From: Pinus tabuliformis
Lineage: Eukaryota; Streptophyta; Pinopsida; Pinales; Pinaceae
Assembly (NCBI GenBank): GCA_031772625.1
Contig: CM062811.1
Location: 647,974,606-648,038,605 of the forward strand
Reading direction: 5' to 3'
Length of the DNA stretch: 64,000 bases
Below, one piece after another: positions 25,599-35,590 of this stretch. Position numbers and translations under genes: made by a program. Below the pieces are notes generated by a model. That model ran no database searches and was not told where the DNA came from. It was given only the letters and a program-made list of their open reading frames with translations. Position 1 is the stretch's first letter, and each line of letters starts with the position of its first letter.

Positions 25599-27269
25599 AT
25601 CAACCAAGGTATTGAATGAGGCTTTAGTGCTTCCCACACCTCCACCTATAGGGAAAGATGCCCTAAAATTTGGCCAATAGGATACCTTCGTCTCACGGAG
25701 GCAGTCGAGTCTTTAGCTTCTTGGTAATCGGTTATCAGTACCGAGCACTATACAGGTTGGGTAGCCCCATATAGGACCGCACGCACTGAGCCTAAGCCGA
25801 ACCCCCTCTGAATCGGGTCTCTGTGCTGCCTGGGTTGTCTTTTCCGTGGACTGATTGAAGGATTTGAAGCACCCTAAAAGACAACTTCTATGTTTCAAAA
25901 TGTAACATGACCATGGCGGCTTATTGGATGCCTACCCCCAACAGTCCTGACCTAAACTATAAATTATTTTGTGGCCCATGTGGGGAAATTTAGTTTGTTC
26001 AAGTTATGATTGCTTTTACGTGTCTTCCTTCACTTATGGTGTGAAAAATTAAGCTTAAATAATCTAAGTACAAAGGGTTTTTACACTTGATTCCCTTTGT
26101 TCAAAGTTTAGAGTAGCTTAGTGTGTGTAGTGAAATGTGTGTGTAAGTGACATAGTGAACATACAAAGTTTGTAGTCATGTGGATATTTGATGATCCTTT
26201 TCAAATTCGTCTACTTACACTAAATTATGTTTGTTCCTTACCTGCAAATAAAATAATGTGTGGTTGATGGGCCACTTACTTCCTTCCTATTACACTATGT
26301 GAGCCTAAAAAGGGAGATGAAAAACTTAGTGCTTTGAGAAAGATTTCAGATGCAAGCCCAGGATCGTCTAAAAGACGCAAGGGAAGCAGGGGCTACTCCC
26401 TTTCTTTAATAACACCAGTTCCTAGTCCCAATGCTAATGAAGTAAAGATGCTTTGGTTAGTAAAAAATATGAGTGAATTATGGGCCACTTACTCCTTTGC
26501 TAATTAAACTATTTGACTTCGGTAAAATAGCAAAACAAATTGAAAAAATGTGTGGATTATGGCCACTTACTTTTCCCGTTATTAAGCTATGTGTGAAATG
26601 TAAAAATTTTAAAGTAAATGCTAAGTAATTGCCCTACTAATACTGATTATTAAAACAATCTGAACTATATGGAAAAAAATTGCAGAGGTGAAGGCAATTC
26701 ACTAAAGGTTGCCAGTCACCCACGAAAGAAAAATTACAATGATTGTTTTTGTTCTTTGTAAACTGTGGGGTTAGGCTCTGCACAAGCGAGCGAACTGTGT
26801 GTCAATCTGCAAGAAAATGATAAGTGTTAAGCCAAATTATAGATATTAAGAGTGAGAATGATTATAAGCAATATGCATTATCAATGTTCTAAATTTAAAC
26901 TTATATGATTAAAGAACAACGTATTTTATAAATGATACTATACTAGAAATAATTTGACTAAAATTTACAATCTCATTAAAACAAATTTGTATTGAAGAAC
27001 TAAAGGCAAAATTTATACCTTTACCATAAATTCAGTTAAATTAAATGACATCCTAAGCAATAACACAAGGCCATGTGCAAGAAAATTAAAGTAGAGTATA
27101 AAGAAGTATCAGAGTACTTTGTAAAATAAATGTAGAGATAAAAAACTATACTAATTATATGTTATTAGTCAATCTGAAATGCATTATCTAATAATTTTTC
27201 TCAAAACTTTGGAAATGAGTGGATATTTATGGTAGGAATGTAGCTTGAATATGATATAGATTTAATACA

Positions 27270-27500
27270 TTAAATTTTTTATGATATATTCCATTAAATA
27301 AATTCAATAATCTAAAATTATAATTATCTCAATTTCACACGGTGAATTAAAAAATCTTAAAAAACAAAAAATCTGATAAAAAAAAATAAAATAATACATC
27401 AAATAAATTATGATGCATTCCATTAAATAAACTTAACAAATTATAATTATAATTATCTCAGTTTCACACACTGAATTAAAAAATCTTAAAAAAAAATATA
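27270..27500 (+). repeat. About 135-bp AT-rich tandem duplication
   Basis: Two copies share ATTCCATTAAATAAA, TAATTATCTCA, TTTCACAC and GAATTAAAAAATCTTAAAAA. Confidence 0.75.
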
Positions 27501-27988
27501 AAAATAACAGCATTAAACTACATTTCATGTTAAAATTTATAATGAATTATATAAATATCATTAAACTCATCATAAAATTTAGGTAAAGAATTAAAAAATT
27601 AAAAAAAGAAACAACTCGTAAAATTTAATAATTTTAATAATTACCTTTTTAATTTTGGACAATCTTTTACACTATTTAACGAAGGAGGAATTGCACACTA
27701 TGAATCCTTAGTATCCTATCCATATTGGAGAGGGAAAAAAAAAAAAAAAATCCCAAATTTCTAGCACTGTTCTATTGATTGGTCCTATTGATGGGGATGA
27801 ACAAAAATGAGTCTAATCCTATATCCAATATAATTCTATGTATAGTACTCAAAACTGTCAATGTAAAAAGTGTATGTATGAATTTGGGGTAATACATTGA
27901 AAAACTGAAGGCACTATTCTTTCTCTTGTACACTTCACTTGATTTGTCTGTAGATCTTCCAGTGTACCATCCACCATAGTTGTAACTT

Positions 27989-29284
27989 TTAGTGCCAATA
28001 GTAACCCAAAAATGTCTTTGCACCATCCACACTAGGGAAATAAAGTGGTTCAAAATATATATGACGTAGGGCATCACAAGCACCTAGATATGATGGACCC
28101 TTCATTTCAGTGCTACCCATGGTTGTTACTACCAGCTGCTGATATGAGAAGAAAAAGCTTTTCACCGCGGCTTCTATTGCCTGGAAGGCCAACAGAACAT
28201 GTATTGTTGCAACATGGTAAGCACCTGAAGTGTTATGTGAGTGCAGTCCATGTGAATGAAACAAATGCATAAGTGCCTCCTGGAGCCTTGGTCCACCCTT
28301 TGGATCAGCCTCAACACCGATGACTTTGGGCACCAGATGCCTTAGTTCCTTGCATGCATTTGTAAGGTCTCTAAGGGGGGCAGACCGAAGGCAATATGCG
28401 CCTGCAAGCGTACTAGTGCTGCTAATTGCCAACTTGTGTTTAAGGCAAAGGAAATCATCTGGGTCCATCACTAGAAGCAAATTCACAATTTCTGTGAGCA
28501 TGTTCCACATCCTTTCAACCATCCAACAGTCTGTGGATGCTCCTACGAAATCCCCAGAGTCTATTCTTTCATATACTCTCTGCAACAATTCTTGGCCTAC
28601 AAATACCCAGGCCTCAAAGATCTGGAGGACATTGCAAAGTTTGGCATCTTCTAGATTATGGAACTGTTTATGTTGTTTTAAAGAGTGCAAATATCTTGGC
28701 TTGCAGATTCTATCATATTCAAGAAGAGGCTTACCTGACATATTTGGTTCCCCCAGACCTAAAGTGAAGGGAGTCCTCTGCATATGGCCTTCAATGGCAA
28801 GCCATATTCTAGAAACCATAGCTTCAACACTTTTCCATGTACCCAAACGAGGAAGTAAGCTCTCTTCACTTGTTCTGCTAACCACAGGTAACTGCCATAC
28901 CTCATGGAAAACTTTCCATGAGAGAACACCACTACTTACTGACAACTGAAGAGTGGGAACCTGCTTATCATTTTCACAAATCATTGAAATCAACTCAATC
29001 TGGGAACTAATTAAGGATTCAAGCCTTCTCTTCCATTCCTCTTTGTCAATGTAAGTCCTTGTGTCACAGAGGACAGACATAACAAACTGAAAAGTAATCT
29101 CCAATGACTGTAAGGCAGCCTTTACCAACCCCTCTCTAGACCAACTAGGCCATTCCTTGAATTTCCACATGGCACTGAGCTCAGGGAGATGCACATACTG
29201 CTCGTAACCCGCACACTCCATGGGGGAGGGCTCTATGGATTCTTCAACAAAGGCAAAATAGGATGCCATTTTTTTACAGGACAT
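27989..29284 (-). CDS. HSPRO: HSPRO (Hs1pro-1-like) protein
   Basis: The frame encodes 431 residues from the ATG at 29284; a second in-frame ATG is at 29269. I start here because, on the minus strand, an acceptor-like TTATGTTTGCAG sits about 8 bases upstream, suggesting an intron in the 5' leader; the open frame beyond it (to 29398) does not look like protein. The protein has the Hs1pro-1 N- and C-terminal family domains. Visible anchors are GYEQYVHLPELSAMW, EWKRRLESLISSQIELI, LPRLGTWKS, FTLGLGEPNMSGKPLLEYD, VMDPDDFLCLKHKL, DPKGGPRLQEALM, FQAIEAAVKSFFFSYQQLV and the terminal AKTFLGYYWH. Length matches the family. In Arabidopsis HSPRO1/2 interact with SnRK1 subunits and act in basal resistance; sugar-beet Hs1pro-1 was linked to nematode resistance. 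Its role here is inferred from family only. No break or missing region is seen. Confidence 0.93.
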   Translation of the reverse strand: MSCKKMASYFAFVEESIEPSPMECAGYEQYVHLPELSAMWKFKEWPSWSREGLVKAALQSLEITFQFVMSVLCDTRTYIDKEEWKRRLESLISSQIELISMICENDKQVPTLQLSVSSGVLSWKVFHEVWQLPVVSRTSEESLLPRLGTWKSVEAMVSRIWLAIEGHMQRTPFTLGLGEPNMSGKPLLEYDRICKPRYLHSLKQHKQFHNLEDAKLCNVLQIFEAWVFVGQELLQRVYERIDSGDFVGASTDCWMVERMWNMLTEIVNLLLVMDPDDFLCLKHKLAISSTSTLAGAYCLRSAPLRDLTNACKELRHLVPKVIGVEADPKGGPRLQEALMHLFHSHGLHSHNTSGAYHVATIHVLLAFQAIEAAVKSFFFSYQQLVVTTMGSTEMKGPSYLGACDALRHIYFEPLYFPSVDGAKTFLGYYWH

Positions 29285-29665
29285 ATTTTTTCCCTGCAAA
29301 CATAACGAGGAGAGTAAAGACACTAATGCTCTCCATATACCATAATCTAAAAAGAACAACATAATAATAGAGTAAACACTAAAATCCATTTTAAACACTA
29401 AAATTTTGAAAACTGGAATAGAATAAAATGTTCTTAAATCCTTGATATATTTAAAAAGCTATATATAATACGTTACTAGACAAAAAACATATCTATTTGT
29501 TGCAACTCAACTTTTTATGTAGATGATAAAAACTCAACACATAAATAATGAAAAGAGTTAAATAATGTCAACACATAAATATATATTTTTCCAGTTAACA
29601 AAGTGAATAGATATAAGCTAAATATACGGTGGTTGGTCTGTTGGCACTTAAATTCTGAGCACATT
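29285..29665 (-). other. Upstream region or leader intron of HSPRO
   Basis: AT-rich DNA upstream of HSPRO. It contains a plausible leader-intron acceptor (TTATGTTTGCAG on the minus strand, near 29293). A leader exon could not be placed. Confidence 0.4.
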
Positions 29666-29788
29666 ACTGTTGCACATCCGGCAAGGACAAACTCTGTAAG
29701 TGCTTTCATCAACTGATTTTAGTCTGAATATCTAAAGTGTTAATATTTAATGTAAATAATGTCAACTCTCATTTCTTCCTATTTCCAT
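29666..29788. repeat. Inverse copy of the 122-bp block at 2052-2173
   Basis: This is the innermost piece of the right arm of the inverted duplication. It lies upstream of HSPRO, in the same orientation relative to that gene as the other copy has to the six-exon gene. Confidence 0.85.
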
Positions 29789-30744
29789 GTGTACCTCATT
29801 TCTTTATTTCTCCATTTATACTTATTAGATCAAATTTATCTATTGTTTCCACTGTGCATATATACTCACAGTGTTAATAACTAAACAGATTCCTTAACAA
29901 CAATATTCCACATTTATTAGACTATGCAATTGTTTTGTAATTTTTTACTATCGTTTTCCATTTCTCCATCCAAACAGATGACACCAGTTTCATCTACCGA
30001 CATACACGTTTAAATGGGTACCCTGTAATTAAGATGTAAACCAGTGATTATTTAATGTTGGTTGCGTGATATGAGTTCATACAATATAGAAGACATTCTA
30101 TTGCAGAAGTAGATATTAATCTATGAAGGAAAAACATACTCATATCACGCAACCAACATTATCAGATTTCGGAAACCAACCTAATAAAATGGACTTTTCT
30201 TTATACAGTTTTGTTTTGTTCAAGTTTTTTTGTGGATGGTGATGACATCATTTTTATTATTTAATTAAAAATGAACTTTTCTATGTACGTATTTGCGTTG
30301 ATAGAGTCTATGGATGTTGACGATATCATTATCATTAGTAATTAAAAAAAGGTTATAGACTATGGTTGGTATAGGCGCAACCCTTGTTTCAAAATTATGC
30401 GGGTGCTTGATACAAAATTATGCGAATGATGGTTGAGTTCTAAAGTAATTAATTTATAATTTCATAGTTAAGATAATGAAGAGTAAGATAATAGTAGTTG
30501 AGATAATCAAAAGTAGTTATCTTAAACCGTTGCAGCTCCACTTTTGCACACCTCAACATCTCATAATCTTTTATATGACTGCGTATAATATATCTACAGT
30601 ATTCATAATTCATTTGTATAATATAAAATTGAATGAAATGAGGACAGATGATTTGCTGTTAGATTTTGCAGGCAACACGAATACTTATTAATCACAAGTT
30701 TTAATGTTATGGTGAGAATTGTTGCACAAATCTAACGAATTCCA
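29789..30744. other. Arm-specific segment with a 23-bp inverted repeat
   Basis: This 0.95-kb segment has no counterpart in the left arm, where about 0.37 kb of unrelated DNA sits instead. It holds the hairpin at 30054-30160 and a 71-codon chance frame. It was either inserted here or lost from the other copy. Confidence 0.6.
30054..30160. repeat. Perfect 23-bp inverted repeat with a 61-bp loop
   Basis: Positions 30054-30076 are exactly reverse-complementary to 30138-30160 (core GGTTGCGTGATATGAGT). Together they form a strong potential hairpin. No terminal features of a known element are seen. Confidence 0.9.
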
Positions 30745-31206
30745 GAATGATTATGGCAGGCTCTCCATAAGTAGTGAGACAAGTATGAGAATGATGAACT
30801 CTGTTGAAAAATTCTTACATAAAACAAATCTTAAAAATAAAAAGTGACCTCAAGCAAACTAAAGTAGAATAGTATACTCAATGAAATCGTGTATAGAGAG
30901 TTTCTAAACGCAATCAATTAGATGGAATTAACAGGCTCACGTTATTTCTGGTTTTAGTTATACAACTATATACAATTGATGAGAATGCCAAACTTTAATT
31001 GTTGTCACCATTATTACAATACATTATAATTTTGACCTTTTATTGTTACCAGTCATACAAGTCCCAGCCTAATTACCACTGGTACTTGGACTGCCCAGTA
31101 AGCTCTGATATGATATTTGACTAAAATTTGACTTCTGAACGCATTTGATTTGTATGCAACGACTAAAAGTAGAATTAGTCAAAGACACTACAAAATCTAA
31201 ATCCAT

Positions 31207-31626
31207 TTATGAGGCAACCCTTGATTGGGCCAACAAAATGTGATGCATCTTTGGAATATAAATGAATTGAAAAATATGATGACAAGATTCCCTGATTAAA
31301 CTCATTAAAAGCATCTCGACGGAAAGGTTTCCGGTTTCAATCCTGGACATAGAAACATCGATATTTTCTCTGGGTTTGAGCTGAGAGTTGAATAAATTAT
31401 GATGTAACATCAGCTGCAATGCCTCCGCGAAGAAAGAACAACACTCATTCTCAGTATGCTCATAAAGCATAAAATACCCATTGTTTAATAAAAAGGCATT
31501 CCCCCAATATCGAAAATATGTTCCATTAACTGTATCCTTTCTCACTTTGTCTTCGTGACATCTAATGAAGCAAATAATGATACCCTTTATGAAAAAGTTA
31601 TCAATGTGAGAGAGGATTAGTTTCAC
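31207..31626 (-). CDS. Unrecognised 139-residue ORF (right copy)
   Basis: This is the inverse copy of the frame at 801-1220, with one residue different (CCSFF instead of CCYFF). No family is recognised, and coding status is uncertain for the reasons given for the left copy. Confidence 0.25.
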   Translation of the reverse strand: MKLILSHIDNFFIKGIIICFIRCHEDKVRKDTVNGTYFRYWGNAFLLNNGYFMLYEHTENECCSFFAEALQLMLHHNLFNSQLKPRENIDVSMSRIETGNLSVEMLLMSLIRESCHHIFQFIYIPKMHHILLAQSRVAS

Positions 31627-31914
31627 CGGGAGAGGATAAAGTTGTCAAAAATTGATTTATTAGTTAGTTGACTGATTCAATAAATAGTATATTAATAGAT
31701 TCAGTAATTCAAATATATTTTATGTTACATATTTATTAATTAGTTTAGTAAAATATTGTGTTAATTCAACGACTTAAAATTATAAATTTTTTAATAAAAT
31801 AATTTTAAAAATTAATTAAAAAATAGAAAAACAATTTATATTCTAATTTTTTAATTTCTCTCTATAAAATTTAATTGTGTTGATTTAACTTAAGTATTTT
31901 AAAAAGTAATAAAT

Positions 31915-32283
31915 TTGTGGGGAGGGAAATGCGTCAAGAGGCCCAATCAAGGGTTTGATCCATTCGATAATCATGCAAACCCTCGAACTGTGTATTGTAT
32001 TGAGGATTTCGGGGACACCACGGGCCAGATTCATCAATCTCTGGCGGAGCTGAAGCACTTGAGGCGTAACACGTTCAAGGCTCAGATGAGCAACGTGGAA
32101 ACGTGGATGAGCGCGGCGCTCACCAATGAGGACTCCTGTCTCGACGGCTTTCAGCCTGCCAGTGGGAGGGTTAAGGCCATGGTCACGCCCCGCGTGCAGA
32201 AAGTGAGTAAATTAATCAGTAATGCCCTTGCCCTTGTCAACAAATTCGCAGCCACTGGAGAAGAATTTGAGCTCGATGTCTGA
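31915..32283 (+). pseudogene. PMEI/invertase-inhibitor domain, C-terminal fragment (right copy)
   Basis: This is the inverse copy of 143-511. It keeps the conserved cysteine (SCLDGF) lost in the left copy and the family-like SLAELKHLRRN. It still lacks the signal peptide and first helices, so by itself it cannot be a complete inhibitor. Just downstream, part of its end and 3' flank is duplicated in tandem (32269-32605), and a 32-A run follows. A sporophyte-specific upstream exon cannot be excluded, but I see none within the AT-rich 290 bp before it. Confidence 0.75.
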
Positions 32284-32605
32284 CAGCAGAAACCCTCACG
32301 GAGTTCTTTGATGTCGGTTAATATATATTTTCAATGTTAATAGAATTTGCGTATTAGAGGTTTCTCGCCATCTGTACCTTTGACGTTATGCGAAATTTAG
32401 CATATTTTGAATTGTAAACTATATGCTAGGTTGATATATGAGCTCGATGTCTGACAACAGAAGCCCTCACGGAGTTCTTTGATGGCCCTTGATATATATT
32501 TTCAACGTTAATAGAATCTGCGTATTAGAGGTTTCTCGCCTTCAGTACCTTTCACATTATGCGAAATTTAGCATATTTTGAATTGTAAACTATATGCTAT
32601 GTTGA
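32269..32605 (+). repeat. 170-bp tandem duplication of the PMEI 3' end
   Basis: GAGCTCGATGTCTGACA starts at 32269 and 32439. Both copies continue through CCTCACGGAGTTCTTTGATG, GTATTAGAGGTTTCTCGCC and TTGTAAACTATATGCTA. Only the first follows the PMEI reading frame. Confidence 0.92.
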
Positions 32606-32636
32606 TATAAAGTTAGTTATAATTGATTCTCGCTGG

Positions 32637-32668
<32 letters not shown>
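32637..32668 (+). repeat. 32-base poly-A run
   Basis: An uninterrupted A run about 30 bp after the duplicated 3' segment. It may be a retroposition tail or a simple expansion. Confidence 0.9.
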
Positions 32669-32670
<2 letters not shown>

Positions 32671-33135
32671 CTCGAAACTGTGTAATACAGTTTTTGGAAT
32701 TCAGTTCCAGCGGAGCTCAATAATGGAATTTTGGGCGTCACTAAAATATTTGTTAATTCTGAGATTATGAACCCTCGAATTTGAACAAAATGAAAGTAAA
32801 TTCAAAAACAACAATTTTAACACCAGATGGATGAACGGACATAACTGAGCAATAAATTCAAAAACAATAATTTTATCAACAGATTGATGAACGGACATAA
32901 ATTCGCAGAGGAGATAAATGGTCTTTTACGCAGAGACAGTGATGACGGAAATTATTACACCAGATTAAAATTTTGCACTTCAATGAAGTGATTTGCAGCT
33001 CAAATTAGAATGTTAGGCGAGTCCAAATAGATGTTAAAATTCACCAAGAATTCGCAGGCTTCAGATGTACTAACCTTGCCAACAGCAAATCTCGATAACC
33101 AATGGCCAGCTCCTCCAGGTATTGAACGTCTCCTC

Positions 33136-33267
33136 TGTTCTGTTCGCCGCGGAGTGCTCAGGAATGGTTTTGCAGATAATGTTCTGTTCGCCGCGGAGTG
33201 CTCAGGAATGGTTTTGCAGATAATGTTCTGTTCGCCGCGGAGTGCTCAGGAATGGTTTTGCAGATGA
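33136..33267 (+). repeat. 3 x 44-bp tandem repeat, GC-rich
   Basis: Units start at 33136, 33180 and 33224. They are nearly identical and contain TTCGCCGCGGAGTGCTCAGG. The repeat lies at the start of a locally GC-rich, CpG-containing patch (33100-33630) that stands out from its surroundings. Confidence 0.95.
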
Positions 33268-34978
33268 GCTGGCCGGGACTTTGAAGGCCGGAGGAGGTTG
33301 GTCCCGTTCGTGCGTGAGGTAAATGAGCTCTCCCGTCGGTCATTAATCCGATCTGAGTGGAGGCCACGCTCTCCCGTCCGTCATCAATACGATCTCCGTC
33401 CGTCATCAATACGATCTGATGGGAGGCTGCGGGCAGGGTCGCCGGGGGTTTCGATGGGCAGCCGGAGCGGGATGCCGGAGACAGATAAAGTTTACGATGC
33501 ATGGTCCGATGATGTATGGTCGATGATGCTCTATGAGGCTGTCAGAGGGGTACCTCCATAGCATTAACTTTGCTATGGAGGTGGAAATAGGACTCGCCTC
33601 TACGGCGAGTCCCATCACTCTACCGAGTCCCATCACTCTACCATCTGGTTCCACCTGTATTGCCACTTCATGCTACCACCTGCCTAGCGTCCACCTACAA
33701 GCTTAGACCAGGGAATCCAGATCTGATGATTTTCTCAAGCTTTTCCTTGTTGCACGCCTAGAGGCTCGGATGCCTAGATGCAACCAACTTATCCGAATGT
33801 ATTTGGTATTCAACTTTTAAGCTAATGTGATATGCGACAAAGAGCTCGAATGCCTCAATACATCCCCAGATCCATGAATGTCTGGATACCTTAATGCAAC
33901 TCTTGATGCACAAATGTCGGGATATATTTGAGGAGGCTTGGGTGCATTTCAATGGTTTGGATATATTTCGAAGCCTAAATATATTGAGGGCTCAAATGTC
34001 TAGATGCCCTAATCCTTTACAGAATTGATTTCACTTCAAATCCAATTTCTTCATCATTCCATAGGAGTTCACCTGAGTGCCATATACTGTTGGAGAGCTC
34101 TTTGAGAGGCCTATCTATCCAACCACTTTTCCTAACTAACTACATTTACAAATTATAACTTTCACTTCAATCTTGAATGCTCAACAAGCTATTCACACTA
34201 ACATCACAGATTCAACTATCTCTCATTCTACTGGGCTTTGACACCAATGACAACATATGTGTAATAGGACCATGTCGTATTGAATGCTAAGATCAACTAA
34301 AATGTGTGAAGTATGTCATGGTAGTGCATCTTTAATTCACCTTGGAAGTAGTGTTTTGTACTAAGTTGATTGAAAAAAGACCAAGTATGCGAGGATATGG
34401 AAGTTGGGAAGTTGGGTTTAGGATGGAGTGTAAGTGTTAAGCGAGGTTTAGGTCATCCCACTAACCCAACTTTTGGAAAAAGACTAAGAAGGAAGTGGTA
34501 TATCAGGATGAGGATATGTGAATGAGGTGGTAAGTTGCCTTGTAATTCCAACTAAACGAAAAATGGCTAAGGAAGGATTTTTTTTTCTTAAAAGAGGTAT
34601 TTGACACTATGAACCAAATAAAAGCATAGTATGGCTAGGTTGTTTGGATACATGTATAAAGGACATGGAAACATAAAGACTTGAAAGGATTTATTGTTGA
34701 TAAAAAATATTGATCAACAAGCCTCCAAATTAAGATATATCCAAACTCATACCTATAAAAAGTACCACAAGGATACAATACACAAGATAAGTCCATAATT
34801 AGAGACTTAGTAAATAATAAATAGAATATGAATGCAATAACAAAATAGAGCATAGGCAAACAACACAAATCATAATATACAGATATATATTTAGGATATA
34901 GTTTTGCCCAACATTATTTCAGTCAAATGTTTGACCCTTTTATGTGTCGAAAGATAGTTTTGACTATTGTGTAAGTTT
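33268..34978. other. Mixed GC-rich patch and unclassified DNA
   Basis: 33268-33630 is GC-rich, with short repeats (CCGTCATCAATACGATCT twice near 33380-33415; GAGTCCCATCACTCTACC twice near 33607-33640) and two hairpins. Beyond 33650 there is unclassified intergenic DNA. The overlapping short frames on both strands do not resemble a family I know. Confidence 0.4.
33552..33612. repeat. Two adjacent perfect hairpins
   Basis: 33552-33563 (ACCTCCATAGCA) pairs perfectly with 33571-33582 across a 7-base loop. Seven bases later, 33590-33598 (GGACTCGCC) pairs perfectly with 33604-33612 across a 5-base loop. No T-run or gene context supports a bacterial-type terminator, which would not be expected in a nuclear genome anyway. 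Confidence 0.85.
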
Positions 34979-35590
34979 AAAGGAAATTAGGGGAGAGAAG
35001 GGAAGAGAAGGGAAGGTGGGAAGAGGTGATTGAAGAGAAGAAGAAAGGGGAGAAAAAAAGAAGAGGGGAAGATCAAAGAACAGGAAGAGAAGGAAGGAGG
35101 ACTTGAAAAACAAGATGAGGAGAATAAGAGGAAGAGAGACGAATGAAAGAGGAGGAGGAAGCAAAGTGGAAGAGGAAACAAAATTTGGGGAAAAAGAGGA
35201 AAATGAAGGGCTATTTGGGGAAAAATTGGAAGAGGAATGCGGAAGGAAAAATAAGACAAAGATTAAGTGGGGGGTAGGAAGGGTGGTGGCGAGTAAGGTA
35301 GAGAAAATGAAGAGGAGGGGAAGAAACATAAGATGAAGAGTGGGAGGAGGATGAGAAAGAGAAAGAAGAGGGAGGGAGTAGGTAGAGACAAAGATGAAGA
35401 GGAAGAAGGAGGATTTGGTGGAAAATATGAAGAGGAAAGGGGAGGAAAGAAAAAAAGGGAGGAAGAAGGAGGACTTTGAAAAGAAGAAGAGGAGATAGAA
35501 TATGGGGGGAGGAGGAGGATTTGGGGAAAAAGATAGAGAGGGAGGAGAAGGAAGAGGAAGAAAGATAAGTAAAAGAGGAGGAATAAATAA
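34979..35590 (+). repeat. 0.6-kb polypurine tract
   Basis: About 610 bases almost entirely A and G on this strand, in GGAAGAGGAGG-like blocks with only scattered pyrimidines. The minus strand reads as low-complexity Phe/Ser/Pro/Leu frames (up to 210 codons), which I treat as non-coding. Confidence 0.93.

Larger units (their letters stand above)
22790..27700. other. Intergenic region without a supported gene
   Basis: Mostly AT-rich DNA with short chance frames. It includes a 3 x 58-bp repeat (25425-25598) with a GC-richer tail to about 25960, weak repeats of a GGCCACTTACT block at 26267, 26483 and 26563, and a pair of about 135-bp AT-rich repeats at 27270-27500. The GC-richer part may be a retroelement leader, but I found no primer site or coding. 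Confidence 0.5.
30745..32426. repeat. Right arm of the inverted duplication
   Basis: This is the reverse complement of 1-1682, near-identical by eye. It contains the second copies of the unknown ORF and the PMEI fragment. The part just beyond 32426 corresponds to DNA left of the window, so the true outer limit is unknown. Confidence 0.93.

Noticed and set aside
28045..28949. Plus-strand frames over HSPRO (75, 209 and 76 codons)
   Set aside because: They are antisense shadows of a gene supported by protein family similarity.
1..32426. One giant transposon with long terminal inverted repeats
   Set aside because: The inner edges are ragged (different lengths of unmatched DNA), no transposase or target duplication is seen, and the interior is a mix of unrelated dead elements. 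A segmental inverted duplication fits better.
33552..33612. Bacterial-type terminator for the twin hairpins
   Set aside because: There is no downstream T-run and no bacterial gene context, and everything else in the window is plant nuclear.
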